Shown here piece by piece: positions 28,781 through 40,377 of a stretch of 64,000 bases of DNA. This DNA is from Bolinopsis microptera (lineage: Eukaryota > Ctenophora > Tentaculata > Lobata > Bolinopsidae). The DNA lies in contig NW_026971774.1 in NCBI RefSeq assembly GCF_026151205.1, positions 21,001 through 85,000 of the forward strand, written 5' to 3'. The notes below the pieces were generated by a model. The model saw only the letters and a program-made list of their open reading frames with translations. It ran no database searches and was not told the DNA's origin. Each line of letters starts with the position of its first letter. Position 1 is the first letter of the stretch. The translations under genes and the position numbers were made by a program.

Positions 28781-29179
28781 AATTCAATGAACTATACATG
28801 TGTTTATAATGAGTAAATAGTTCAAGACTGTTTTGCGATCTTTTATTTATCTAAATTTCTTACCTTAATATCATCGCAATTTTAACGAATCTATTTACGT
28901 AACTTGTAATTTACAGATCACTAACCTCAAATTTTCGAGCTTATGGCAGCGTCAGATTTGCTCCCATCATTTTTTTTGTCTCTGTTCACAAGGTTGTTGA
29001 GAACGAAAATCATAAGACGGTCATATGATGATCATATGATGATCATACACAATATGATGATCATATAATATGATGATCATATCATTATAAAAATGTGATG
29101 ATATCACCATTAGTTAAGTCATCAAAATTGTTGAGTAGGAAAATCATTTGATGATCATATGACGACTATATTATGATCA

Positions 29180-29511
29180 CTAGTGTAACCCGGCCTACGG
29201 CCGGGATTTCACTGCCGCAGTTAAAAAGGGTAGGAGTAATTACCCGCTGAGTCAAAACCCGCATTAGGTGACCCAATAGTTTCTTAAACAATAATCTCAT
29301 AATCAGTTATTTCTTGTGGATAATTAAGTCATTATTAGCCATGAGGCACCACACTCCATGATCATAAGGTCTGAACACCGAGTATTACACCTCATCACTC
29401 CCGTCTTGAACCGCTTTCTATTTTTATTTAAATCGTTATAGAAATTAACCCTTGTTAACTCCGCACCACACCCGCATATTATATTTGAAAACACGCATAA
29501 CATTGTCGTAT

Positions 29512-29553
<42 letters not shown>

Positions 29554-29964
29554 GTCCAAACAGACCCCAAACACTAACAGTCCCCCCTCCCCTAATAAGC
29601 TTAAGGTATAACATTACAGCGGATCTTCCGGGCTAATCCAATTATGACGCTACTTAAATGCAGCTATAACATATTACACAGTAATGAGAGAGAGAGAGCA
29701 AGCCCCGTAACTCTTGCCGTTCTGCTCACGCAATTTTATGTAACATTTGTGGTACAAAACCATCAATTAAACCACTTACCATCGGCCGATTTAAAAAAAA
29801 AATTTCCTATGGGCTTCATCAGAGTTTTGTCGACACTATACCGAAAAAATCAGTCCCGTAACTCTTACCGTTTTTTTTGTATAACCGACCGGAAATTACA
29901 CACGGACAGACAGACAGACAGACACACACACACACACACACACATTCTGGTGTTATTAAGGTGA
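29180..29964 (-). mobile_element. Non-autonomous Helitron, 785 bp
   Basis: Comparison with the uninterrupted left arm defines the ends exactly: insertion between A (29179) and T (29965). Read on the minus strand the element starts TCACCTTAATAACACC and ends CCCGGCCGTAGGCCGGG-TTACA-CTAG, with a 7-bp hairpin stem just before the terminal CTAG. A 5' TC, a 3' hairpin plus CTAG and A^T insertion without target duplication are the Helitron signature. The interior holds (CT)n, (GAGA)n and (GACA)/(CA)n runs and no Rep-helicase, so it depends on another copy. Confidence 0.92.
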
Positions 29965-30020
29965 TATAATATTGTGATGTTGTGTTATTATCTGTTTTCT
30001 TGGATAACATCTTTTTTAAA

Positions 30021-30030
30021 GCTATAAATA
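30021..30030 (+). promoter_or_regulatory. TATA box GCTATAAATA (right C2H2 gene)
   Basis: Mirror copy of the box at 17578-17588. Confidence 0.6.
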
Positions 30031-30147
30031 CAACGAATCTTATACAAAATTGATCTGTTTTAATTGTTAGCAAGAGCATACATTGCCTGCATTTAACTAG
30101 TGTTGCCCAATAAAAAAAGTCAGCAAGTTTTGACGAATCATTAATAT

Positions 30148-30672
30148 ATGGAATTGGAATCACGAAAACACCAATGTCGGAAGTGCAACAAAAGTTACAA
30201 AACGTCCTCAAGCTTGGCTAGTCATCGTTACAGAGTGCATCCTTATGCGTCAAGTTTATCTAGCAGCAATTCGGAAGCGGAAAATATTGACGAACAAATA
30301 CAATGCAGTATACCATCGGAAAACCCTCTTATCCATGATCATGATCCAAATGGTATAGATAACCACGATGCGTCTATTGAGAATTTACAAACAGCCATTT
30401 ATCAGCTACGAGATTTCTACGAAGAAATGGAATGGACAATCAATAAACATGAAAAAGTGCTAAGACAGTTTCAAAAACTTATAGCTGATAACGATGAAAT
30501 AAATGAAACAGCATCTACTCAGCTGAACACAATCAAATTATCTAACAGGATTTCAGATTCGGATAACGACGTAGCAACCGACATGGATAGTGACTCAGTG
30601 TCAGTCTATGTCAACCCTACATCTAAAAGAAAGAATACTGATTCAGCTAGAAATAAGTTCTTTGGACTTTAG
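30148..30672 (+). CDS. Single C2H2 zinc-finger protein in right Polinton 1 terminal repeat
   Basis: All 174 residues are identical to the left-arm copy (16937-17461): one C2H2 finger near the N-terminus, an acidic Asn/Ser/Asp-rich middle, a coiled-coil-like helix and a basic tail (TSKRKNTDSARNKFFGL). Identity of both copies despite the broken core genes points to recent homogenisation between the arms or a young element. Function is unknown; a terminal-repeat-binding or transcription factor is plausible. Confidence 0.75.
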   Translation: MELESRKHQCRKCNKSYKTSSSLASHRYRVHPYASSLSSSNSEAENIDEQIQCSIPSENPLIHDHDPNGIDNHDASIENLQTAIYQLRDFYEEMEWTINKHEKVLRQFQKLIADNDEINETASTQLNTIKLSNRISDSDNDVATDMDSDSVSVYVNPTSKRKNTDSARNKFFGL

Positions 30673-31788
30673 TAAATATATTTTGAATTGAGTGTTTTAG
30701 GTAAGGTTTTTTCTTTTTGGAATGTTACAGGCCCACCCAGGGGTGCTGACTGACTAGACCCAACCAAGGATGCTGTGACTTTTAGAATAGGACCTCCCAT
30801 TTTCTGTTGTTGCTGTAAATCGCTTGTTATGCACCCAATATCAAGTCAATGGCAAATATATTTCATTAAAGTGGTATTAAACACGAATTTTATGACACCT
30901 TTGCCGTGACAAAAAATGAATGCCAAAAGTCATGTTTGACTTCGAAATATCACATTTCGCTGCATATATTCATTTTGACATGGGCAAGATCTGCTTTTAT
31001 CAAGTAGAGGTCAACTTTTTCAAGACCTGCTTTCTAAATTGAGACTTTGAGATTAGTATATTGCATGTATTATTTATTATTATATTGCATGTTAAATTTT
31101 ATCATTGCGAAGTGTTCTGTAGTTTTTTGAGAACGGGTTTACCTGAAAATCCAATCATTACATATCTTATCATATTAAATATATTTAAATAACGTTACAT
31201 TAATTTGATGAGTTTATTTGTTTTTGCAGAACACTGTATGATCATGTGTCATCACAGTATTAGAACTCGGTGAGAGTTAGATCTAGAGCTACAGAACGTT
31301 AGTATATCAAATACAGTGCAACTTTGCAGAATCTACTTAAGTAGGTTAATTCGATGCGTCAACACAGGTTAACTCAAAGTACATGGTGTTTTATCTCTAA
31401 AATCACGTGTCTCATTCACTACTCAACTTCAATGTAACAAATATAATCATCAACACGTAAACGATAACATTAATTTGATCACGTACAGAACTTCATCTAC
31501 ACTTGCAAATCACGTGACGTAAACAATAACATTAATAATTTGATAAGAAGAGTATCAAACACCCTTACAAGTCACGTGACAGACGTTATCCGTTCATATT
31601 GGCTAGCTAGTGTCACATTGTTCAATTACTAGTGTATGAATCAATTAACAATGCCAGCTAGTATCACATTATTCAATTACTAGTGTATGAATCAATTAAC
31701 TTTGTCAGCCAGTATCACATTGTTCAATTACTAGTGTATGAATCAATTAACACTGCCAGCTAGTATCACATTATTCAATTACTAGTGT

Positions 31789-31801
31789 ATGAATCAATTA
31801 A
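31789..31801. other. Target-site duplication ATGAATCAATTAA (left, PLE)
   Basis: The 13-bp direct repeat is repeated at 34252-34264 on the other side of the Penelope-like element. It comes from the subterminal repeat of the Polinton arm. Confidence 0.85.
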
Positions 31802-33965
31802 TCCTGATAATGAAAATCATAAAGACTTACGGATTCCATCAAGAAGCCATGCCCCTGAACAGAACAGTGCGTTACTGAACGAAATTAAAACCAAGTTATT
31901 GGGTTTTCTGACCACGTTCCAGCCTACAAAGCCATCCTCTAACCTCACTCCAGCAGAAGAACGGGGCAAGTGTTGGCTGGTTAAGATGGTAAAAGACCAG
32001 AAAATTTTCATCACCAAGGCTGATAAAGGTGGAGCAGTCTTACTGTTCAACTTTAAAACAGCGTTAGAGGCAGTGAGAAAAGAAATATGGAACCCCAATA
32101 AGTTCACAAAGTTGCAAACACCAGTAGACACAAAAATGAAAGAGGTGGAGAGTAGTGTAAGAACATTGGTCAGCAATATGGAGTTAGCTGGTAAATTGAC
32201 TTGCGAGCACAAGACCCTCATCACAGGTGTCACAGAAAACGGTGGAAGAAAACAATCTCCTGTGTTCAAAACAGTTGTCCCATACCCTTATCCTTTGTTC
32301 AAAGTGCATAAATGCACGGAAGAACAGATGGTCAACAAAACAACCCCTCCTTTGAGATTAGTACACTCGACTAGACAAGGACCACTCTATAGATTAGAAA
32401 AGTGGTGTAGTCCATACCTGACTGATATCAGCCGAGATTACTGTAAGACAGAATTTCTTTTGGACACACCAAATTTACTGGATTATGTAGAGGACCTCAA
32501 CAAGTCGTGGCCTAGAGGAGACAAATCATTGTTATTCACTTTGGATGTAGTGGCCCTTTACCCAAGTATATCAGTGGAAATGGCACTGGAAGCCATGGAT
32601 GACGCTTTCAGGGAAGACACAATTCATAGCATTGAAACAAAGAATGTAGTGTCAAAGTTCAGTGACTTTATTTTGAATCAGTCATTTTTCATCTTTGAGG
32701 AAGAGGCCTACATTGGTAAACAAGGGATACCAACAGGTAACTGTATATCGAGACAGATTGCAGACATATCAATGCATTGGTTATTGTTCAAGAAACTTAA
32801 GTTAAGGGAATGGAGTATATGGGGTCTGGTTAGATTATGGAAACGGTTTATTGATGATATCCTGGGCAGATGGAGAGGTACAGAACGGCAGTTTAACAAC
32901 TTCGTCAAGGAGCTGAACAGACTAGCTGCACCTTTCGGAATACAGTTTGCTGACGCCCAGATTGATACAACTGTGAACTATCTTGATGTCCAACTGTACC
33001 TAGATGAAGAAGGCCAGATCCAGTACTCACTCTATAGGAAGAAGACTGACGCTAGACAGTATTTGAACACTACTAGCTTCCACCCTCCCCAAGTATTTGA
33101 TTCGGTGGCATTCAGCCAACTGCTTAGAGTCATCAAAAGGAACTCTCAGGAACACACCAGCCTCAAAGACTTGGAAGATCTGAAGACCGACCTTTCTAGA
33201 TGTGGGCACAACGCAGACAAATTGGACGAATTGGAGCCTTTAGCAGTAGAAAGAGCCTTGAGAAATGCTAGTGCAGCACACAGAATAGCCCCTAAGAAGG
33301 AAAAGAGTACAAGTTCCTTGGTGTTCACGACAAAGTACTTCAAAGAGGTGAAAAGTCTTAAATCCGTAGTACATGACATGAAAGAGGATATAGAGAGATT
33401 GATAGGTGATGTACGAATTATCTTTGCCCTGAAGAAACACGAGGCAATTAATGACTATGTCATAAAGAATAGATCTCTTAGCCGAGGATTTGCCCAACAC
33501 CAATTTCGTACAGCATCCTCTCAATCATGTGGTGGTAAGAAATGTGGAACTTGTCCCCTATTATTTGAGAGTGGAAAGAAAGTAATGGTCAATGGAAAAG
33601 AAGTTATCCTGGACATGAGTTTGAGCTGTAGAGACAAAAATGTAATATATGTTGCCCAGTGTAGTATTTGTACAGGTAGTAAGTTAGGAGAGAGCACCTA
33701 TTTTGGTCAGACAACCACTGAAGTGAGACAACGTTTTAATGGGCACAGGAGTAAATTTAAATTAGATACTGATAAGTCTTATACTAAATCAGCTTTATCG
33801 CAGCATTGCTTTAATGAACACCCGGAATCCATGAGTCTTATTAATTTTAAAGTTGCATTTGTCAAGAAATGTCCAGCAATAGAACTTGATAGAGAAGAGC
33901 ATCGATTAATTTCTATATTCAGAACTAATATTTTGGGGATTAATAGAATAAAAGTTATAAGATGA
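31802..33965 (+). CDS. Penelope-like RT with GIY-YIG endonuclease
   Basis: The frame is open for about 720 residues. The first few residues before 31802 belong to the Polinton arm, so the apparent Met at 31785 is not native. The N-terminal part carries ITKADKGGAVLLF, and the RT has TLDVVALYPSISVEMA, QGIPTGNCISRQIAD and the active site RFIDDILGRW, then VNYLDVQLYL. The C-terminus has a Cys pair motif (CGGKKCGTC) and a GIY-YIG nuclease: VIYVAQC, STYFGQTTTEVRQRFNGHRS (Arg) and ELDREEHRLI (Glu). This combination defines Penelope-like elements, whose RT is related to telomerase. No frame break is seen, but the native start is missing. Confidence 0.9.
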
Positions 33966-34251
33966 TAAGTTTAGTTATTTTTGTTGTGTAATTTATTTGC
34001 CTTCCGTAATTTTTGTCAGTATTTATGTTTTATTATGATTGGTGTCCCGTTAAATTTTATTTAAATTAAAATAAAAGATTTTTTTCCATACATACAAAAT
34101 TTTTTGGGATTCTTGTTTTTAAGTCTGTTTTGTTTCTACCTATATATGAGCCTAACTTATTTCTATTCAGGAGGTTCTCTCAAGATGATTTTTAAATTCG
34201 AAGATTTCAAGAGCCTAAACTGTGTATGATTCGCCTCTCCAAACAAATCAA
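31802..34251 (+). mobile_element. Penelope-like element inserted in Polinton 1 right arm
   Basis: The 2.45-kb insertion is delimited by a 13-bp duplication and by comparison with the left arm. It carries a single long RT-endonuclease frame and an AT-rich 3' region of about 290 bp. The 5' end starts inside coding sequence, so the copy is slightly 5' truncated. Confidence 0.92.
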
Positions 34252-34264
34252 ATGAATCAATTAA
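34252..34264. other. Target-site duplication ATGAATCAATTAA (right, PLE)
   Basis: Direct copy of 31789-31801. Polinton arm sequence resumes immediately after it. Confidence 0.85.
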
Positions 34265-34437
34265 CTTTGTCAGATAGTATCACATTATTCAATTACTAGT
34301 GTATGATTCAATTAACATTGCCTTAGTTCATTCAATTACGAGTGTATGATTCAATTAACATTGCCTTAGTTCATTCAATTACGATGATTCAATTAAATGT
34401 GCTCGCCTCTATACAGAACCCTTATCTATACCCTACT

Positions 34438-34443
34438 ACCGTG
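34438..34443. other. Target-site duplication ACCGTG (right, Polinton 1)
   Basis: It differs by one base from TCCGTG at 15629-15634. Confidence 0.75.
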
Positions 34444-35130
<687 letters not shown>

Positions 35131-35266
35131 GGTGCGGGAGACATTGGAGACATGTCACCCCCTTCAGGGGACTAACAACTGGCTTATTTTGTAAATATAA
35201 ACAAGGAATATAAATCTACTAATTGTAGGTATATCAAAGTATATTAGAATACAGTTTTTTTTTCAG

Positions 35267-35671
35267 ACGATCCTGCTCCCGAAGAAGATCCTGCTCCCAA
35301 AGAAGAAGCTGCTCCCGAAGAAGAAGCTGCTCCCGAAGAAGAAGCTGATCCCGAAGAAGAAGCTGCTCCCGAAGAAGGAGCTGATTCCGAAGAAGAAGCT
35401 GCTCCCGAAGAAGAAACTGCTCCCGAAGAAGAAGCTGCCCCCGAAGAAGAAGCTGATCCCGAAGAAGATCCTGCTCCCAAAGAAGATCCTGCTCCCGAAG
35501 AAGAAGCTGATTCCGAAGAAGAAGCTGATCCCGAAGAAGAAGCTGCTCCCGAAGAAGAAGCTGATCCCGAAGAAGATCCTGCTCCCAAAGAAGATCCTGC
35601 TCCCGAAGAAGAAGCTGATTCCGAAGAAGATCCTGATTCCGAAGAAGAAGCTGATCCCGAAGAAGATCCTG

Positions 35672-35712
<41 letters not shown>

Positions 35713-35754
35713 ATCCCGACGAAGATCCTGCTCCCGAAGAAGAAGCTGTCGGCG
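35267..35754 (+). CDS. Putative exon of acidic Glu/Ala/Pro/Asp repeats (upstream exon of the GPCR gene)
   Basis: A strong acceptor (TTTTTTTTTCAG, ends 35266) and donor (GGCG|GTAAGT, 35755) bracket 488 bases that read as DPAPEEEAAPEEEADPEEE-type pentapeptide repeats. The reading enters in phase 1, and the donor leaves phase 1, which matches the acceptor before the GPCR exon (36046). A run of 37 A (35672-35708) sits near the end. With one more A (38) the acidic frame would continue to the donor and the exon would be a symmetrical 489 bases. The missing base may be a homopolymer read error, slippage or a real mutation. The product would be an extended acidic linker or stalk. That it belongs to the GPCR transcript is inference. 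Confidence 0.45.
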
Positions 35755-36046
35755 GTAAGTTTACCTCATCGACCATCGTGCTATTTAATAAGGCCACTAA
35801 TATTTAACAATATCCTCAAACTTCAATGAACGTGTCCTTAAATAAAATTTACCTCATCTGTCATTAGTTATTAGAAAACAGCTGAGGCATGAAAATATTT
35901 AACAAATTTTACCGTGCAAAATTTTAAACGTACAAGTGCGTACGTTTATTGCATTAATTGAATATAGGACAGCGGAATTATGAATTGATGTTAACATTAT
36001 AAACTATTCATGCAACACTCAGTAGTACAATACTTCACTCCATCAG
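35755..36046 (+). other. Putative intron
   Basis: It starts GTAAGT and ends ACTTCACTCCATCAG, 292 bases, phase 1. It is AT-rich and contains one copy of the 31-bp repeated element (35808-35838). Confidence 0.45.
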
Positions 36047-39000
36047 GAGGTAAGATAAAGTTGAGATCTGACGGTAGATGTGGTAGATGGTATCGCCTCC
36101 CTGATGGCAGTCCTGCTGAGTGTAACCCTGATGGGGAGAACCCGTGTTGTAACATGTGGGATGGTTTGTGTGGTAACTGCTCTTGTACTGACTGTGTAGA
36201 CTACAGAGTTATATATAAGGACTGGAGAGAATCACGAGGTAAGATAAAGTGGAGGTATGACGGTAGATGTGGTAGATGGTATCCCCTCCCTGATAGCAGT
36301 CCTGCTGAGTGTGACCCTGATGGGGAGAACCCGTGTTGTAATTTCTATGGACGGTGTGGTTATTCGGCTCCGTCTAATCCAAATGATAATTGTTATTGTC
36401 CTGAATGTGTAGACTACAGTATATTGAGCGAACTGAGAAAATCAGGAGAAAATTGTATGGTAGCAACAGTAAGCGGGTTTCTGAAAAATGTGTGTTTTGA
36501 TGAACAGAAGAAACGACAATATTTCAAGTGTGCCCACTCTGATGTGTACTTTAAACAGAAAAGTTGGAGCCAGCTTGATAGTGTTTCTACAGTCTGTGAG
36601 AAAGATCCCCACGTGTATCAGGCATGTGTGTTAAACACTATAATAACAAACACGGATGTGCTGTGTGGAGGCTTGTTTTGCAATAACAAATATATCAGAT
36701 GTGATAAGAACTGCAGTGTAGATAAGGATTGTACTAGTACTCCTCCTACCACTGCAGCGTACTCAACAACAGAGCTCTGTAATGATAAGTGTGACTCTGA
36801 CAAGTGTACAGATGAAAGTGATTGTAACGGGTATAGATACGGAGTTAACTGCACACTTCGTGGGAGGAACTGGTATGTTCCTGTAAAGTGGATATGTGAC
36901 GGAGACTCATGGTCCTGTGATAAAGGAGAGGATCAACAGGACTGTAATGTAACTGAAACTACCCCACACTCGTGTACACACTACTTCAGTAAAGTGGCCG
37001 GGTATTATAAGGAGATTAGAACAGTACCTATATTAAACTATACTAGGTGCTCAGTATTTGATATGACGAGTATTTATGATTATAAGAGAATATTACCATA
37101 CTGTCTGAACTATCTAGATCAGACTAACTGTTCTGATATAGAGCGAGTAGGGGGGTATTGTGAAATTAATGGGTATAACTCGAGTGTTTCTAAGTACATG
37201 TTGTGTTATGAACATGATGTAACGGCTAGATTACCAGTAAACTTATGTGATGATGACTTTCAAAACAGATGTATATCACCGTCTACTTCTTCTGATTGCA
37301 GAGTACACAAACACAGGATATGTGACGGAGTGTGGAATTGTCCTGATGGAAGTGACGAACTTCATGACATGTGTGAATACATGACGAAGGAATTTCAATG
37401 TGTCCGTAGGTTTAACTTCAATACAAAGTTCGGAATACCAGTTTCTTGGATAATGGACAATGTGGTGGATTGTATGGATGGAATGGATGAACAGGTTGAG
37501 CTTGGGGGATTAAGTTTCTGTGGCAACCACGATGACAAAACTTATCGTTTTAAAGAAAGTGATGAAACTTGCAGAAACGTCTATCTGTGTCAGAAAGGTG
37601 ATAAACCATACGTTCAATTCGAACAACTCTGTGATGGAGTGGAGACGTGTGGTGACAGTGCAGAGATTGAGGTTTGTAGGATCGCTAGAGATTTCCCAAC
37701 AATCAGTAAGACCGCTCTTTATCAAGAATTTAGACGAGATTTATGCGGTGACTCTAACTGTGAAGTGGGAGAATTCATACGACCCTGGATTGCAGATGTA
37801 TTCGGAGTAAAAAAGTCAGAGTTAATCGTTCCGACCTCTAAGGTTAATTGCAGCTATTTGTTTGGTGAATATTACCTGTTTCTCAGTTGCATGGAGCTAT
37901 GTCTAGATGCCTCATGTCCTCTAAATAAAAACAGAACATTGTTGTACAATTCATGTCCTGGACAATATCCTGATCGAGTATATACACTTGCCAACAACTC
38001 TTTTCTAACGTTTGTTGAGAAGTCAACGAAAGGCCAATATCACCAGGACTATTTTCAATGCAATAACAGTAGATGTGTGGAATACAAGCAAGTGTGTGAT
38101 CTCATAGACGACTGTGGGGACATGAGTGACGAGTTGAACTGTGCAAATCACATGATTTGTGAAGACACTTTGAACTCAACTAAACATCAGTTTATTTCCT
38201 TATCGCAGAGATGTGATGGCATATACGATTGCTTTGACCTTTCAGACGAATGCAATACCGGTTGTGAGAAAAGAATACTTGGAAACTGGATACTACAGGT
38301 ATTGTGCTGGGTCATGGGTTTACTAGCATTGATCTTCAACTCGTACACCGTATTCCGTGGGTTGACATCTCTTCATCATAGTAGGACTGGAAGTTTGTTA
38401 ACTAATAAGGCAATGGTCAGTCTTATCGGATCAGGGGATCTATTTATCGGATTATACTTAATTATGTTGTCTTTCTATGATAGTTTTGTACATGGGAACG
38501 GGTTTTGCAGAAATCAAGCCGAATGGTACACCGGAACAGCATGCTCCTTATTAGGGGTCATCAGCACAGTTGGATCACAAGTGTCCCTTTTCGCAATGAC
38601 AGCTTTAAGTATCATCAGAATGTATAAGCTTACTTTTAAGAAAATGAGTATTCCAGGCCCTGCAAACAGAACTACTACTATCAAACTCGCTTCCCTAGTC
38701 ACAGGAATTATCGCTGCTTCAATAGCTATAGCTGTTACACCATTGATACCTTCATTAGAGGAATATTTTGTACAAGGAATATACTATGATCCCATCTACA
38801 AAGTGTTCATAGGCTTCCCCAACAAAGAGAAACAAGTCAATGTTCTTCAAGCTCATTATAATACCACTAACATAACTACGGATTTAACCTGGAAACAAAT
38901 CGGTGATAAGGTGGACGGTATGTTCACTCAGCAACATGGACTTTTGATTAGACGTCCAGTTCATTTTTACGGTAACGACGGTGTTTGCTTATTCAAGTAC

Positions 39001-39621
39001 TTTGTTCGGAGTGACGATGCAAGAAGAATCAGACAATCTATAGAAAGTAGAGCAGACATAACTGATCATAAAGGAGATCCAGTAGTTTGGCTTATGCTTG
39101 GTGTGAACTTAGTTTGCTTCATCATCATCACTTTTTGCTACATAGTTATTAATTTACAAACAAGGATTTCTTCACGGAGATCAGGACAGCATCATACCCC
39201 AGAAAGAGTGAGGGACAATAGGGCTCTACAGAATAAAATTACTCTCATTGTTGCGACTGATTTCCTTTGCTGGGTACCATTTATTTTTATAAGCGGTTTG
39301 CATAATTTTGGCGTTTTTGATGCAACTAAATGGTATGTTACGTATGCGATGATAGTTCTTCCTCTTAATTCTGTTATCAACCCGCTGATATACGAAAAAA
39401 CGTTAACAGAGTTCCTAGGCAGAAAGTTGGGGGAGGTAAAAAGACTTATCAGGCTAAGTATTTCCGCAGTCGTATCTTCGATTACAAGATTCATTTCAAC
39501 GATGACTGAAGACATACAGAGCGGGAACAATGATCTGGATGTCATACAGATGGAACCTTTAAGAGTACAAGAGGATCGGGAACTTTCAGATCAAGTATTA
39601 GCTGAGACAGAAAATCTGTGA
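36047..39621 (+). CDS. LDLa-repeat rhodopsin-class GPCR (large terminal exon)
   Basis: The open frame runs about 1190 codons. The ATG at 36010 lacks a signal peptide, and a good acceptor lies at 36046, so the exon probably starts there. The N-terminus has two copies of a Cys-rich module (YDGRCGRWYPLPDSSPAEC, then DPDGENPCC, ending CVDY). A long extracellular region follows with LDL-receptor class A signatures: CDGVWNCPDGSDE (about 437 from 36010), CDLIDDCGDMSDE (695) and CDGIYDCFDLSDE (733). Seven membrane segments run from WILQVLCWVMGLLALIF (759) to NSVINPLIYEKTLTEF (about 1117-1132), the NPxxY position having NPLIY. ECL2 is long and holds GNDGVCLFKYF. This resembles LGR/GRL101-type receptors, but no leucine-rich repeats are seen. 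The ligand is unknown. The frame is intact and host-like. Confidence 0.88.
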
Positions 39622-40377
39622 AGTGTTTATTGTATGATACTTGCTACTCATATATTACAGCTCTGACTTCATAGTTCAAGTATATGTAACATTTGTATTT
39701 AAAATTTAATTGTAATCGATTAATTAATTCTGTCTTAAAATATTATGATTGTATCTATAGTTTACTCCTCAGCAATGTCTAATACTTACAGAATCACATC
39801 CTGATTCGTTTAATCTTTCAAATAATGAATCTATCAGTTGTACATAATAATATTGTGAGCTATATTCAATTTTATACCTGGAATCTGAATTCTGTTTTCT
39901 AATTTTCAAAGAGTTCATTTTCAATTGTACTAATGCGCTAATGATTAGTTAAAACTATCTAAATTAAATGTCTTAATAGTAAAGTTTTACATTATCTTCC
40001 TCGATATGATTAAGAAAGTACGACAGCAAGTCTAAGAGTCTAAGGCTAAGACAACACATAGATCACCAGTCCAGATGTGTCACTATCCCACAAACATCGA
40101 TTGCAGTAATTGGTAATAGTAGTAACCATGGTAACATGCAGTAATTGGTAATACTTTAATAGCATCCGGTGGAGGGGGCTATGGTTTAAAATGGCATAAA
40201 ATGACATCAATTTGGTCTCACGTCACCCATAGTCAACTGACTAATTGGTCACTGGACAAAAATCTGTGAAATTTCGGTTCTAGAAATATCATATTTTAAA
40301 ATGGGATAGCATTTGGAAAATTTGATGTTTCGTTTTGTAGTGCTTTTTAGGATGGCGTGATGTCGTGATGGACACAC
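39622..40377. other. 3' flank of the GPCR gene
   Basis: This is AT-rich and includes AATTAAA-like words suitable for polyadenylation. A short duplication (GCAGTAATTGGTAATA at about 40102 and 40139) is present. From about 40160 the DNA may be the 5' untranslated part of LINE D. No gene is visible. Confidence 0.45.

Larger units (their letters stand above)
15635..34437. mobile_element. Polinton/Maverick element 1 (decayed, with nested insertions)
   Basis: The termini AGTAGGGTATAGATAAGG are inverted at both ends and flanked by a 6-bp duplication. The terminal repeats are about 2.23 kb. Inside are the Polinton hallmark genes: retroviral-like integrase, FtsK/HerA-type ATPase, adenovirus-like cysteine protease, double jelly-roll major capsid protein and minor capsid proteins. 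Most carry frameshifts or stops, so the element is dead. A protein-primed family-B DNA polymerase is normally present but nothing like it is visible, and no gap is large enough for a complete gene. Insertions are a truncated PLE (about 20833-22035), a Helitron (29180-29964) and a PLE (31802-34251). Removing them leaves about 14.4 kb. Confidence 0.93.
28948..34437. repeat. Polinton 1 right terminal inverted repeat (with two insertions)
   Basis: This arm is the inverted match of 15635-17865. It is interrupted by a Helitron (29180-29964) and a Penelope-like element (31802-34251). Without them and one 13-bp duplication it is about 2.24 kb, equal to the left arm. Confidence 0.9.

Noticed and set aside
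29324-30211. Readings across the Helitron and the terminal-repeat edge (29324-29614, 29644-29964, 29819-30211)
   Set aside because: They consist of dinucleotide repeats or the antisense of the C2H2 gene.
35234-35797. Leu/Arg/Gln-rich and Ser/Gly/Ala-rich minus-strand readings
   Set aside because: Shadows of the acidic repeat block on the plus strand, which has the splice signals.
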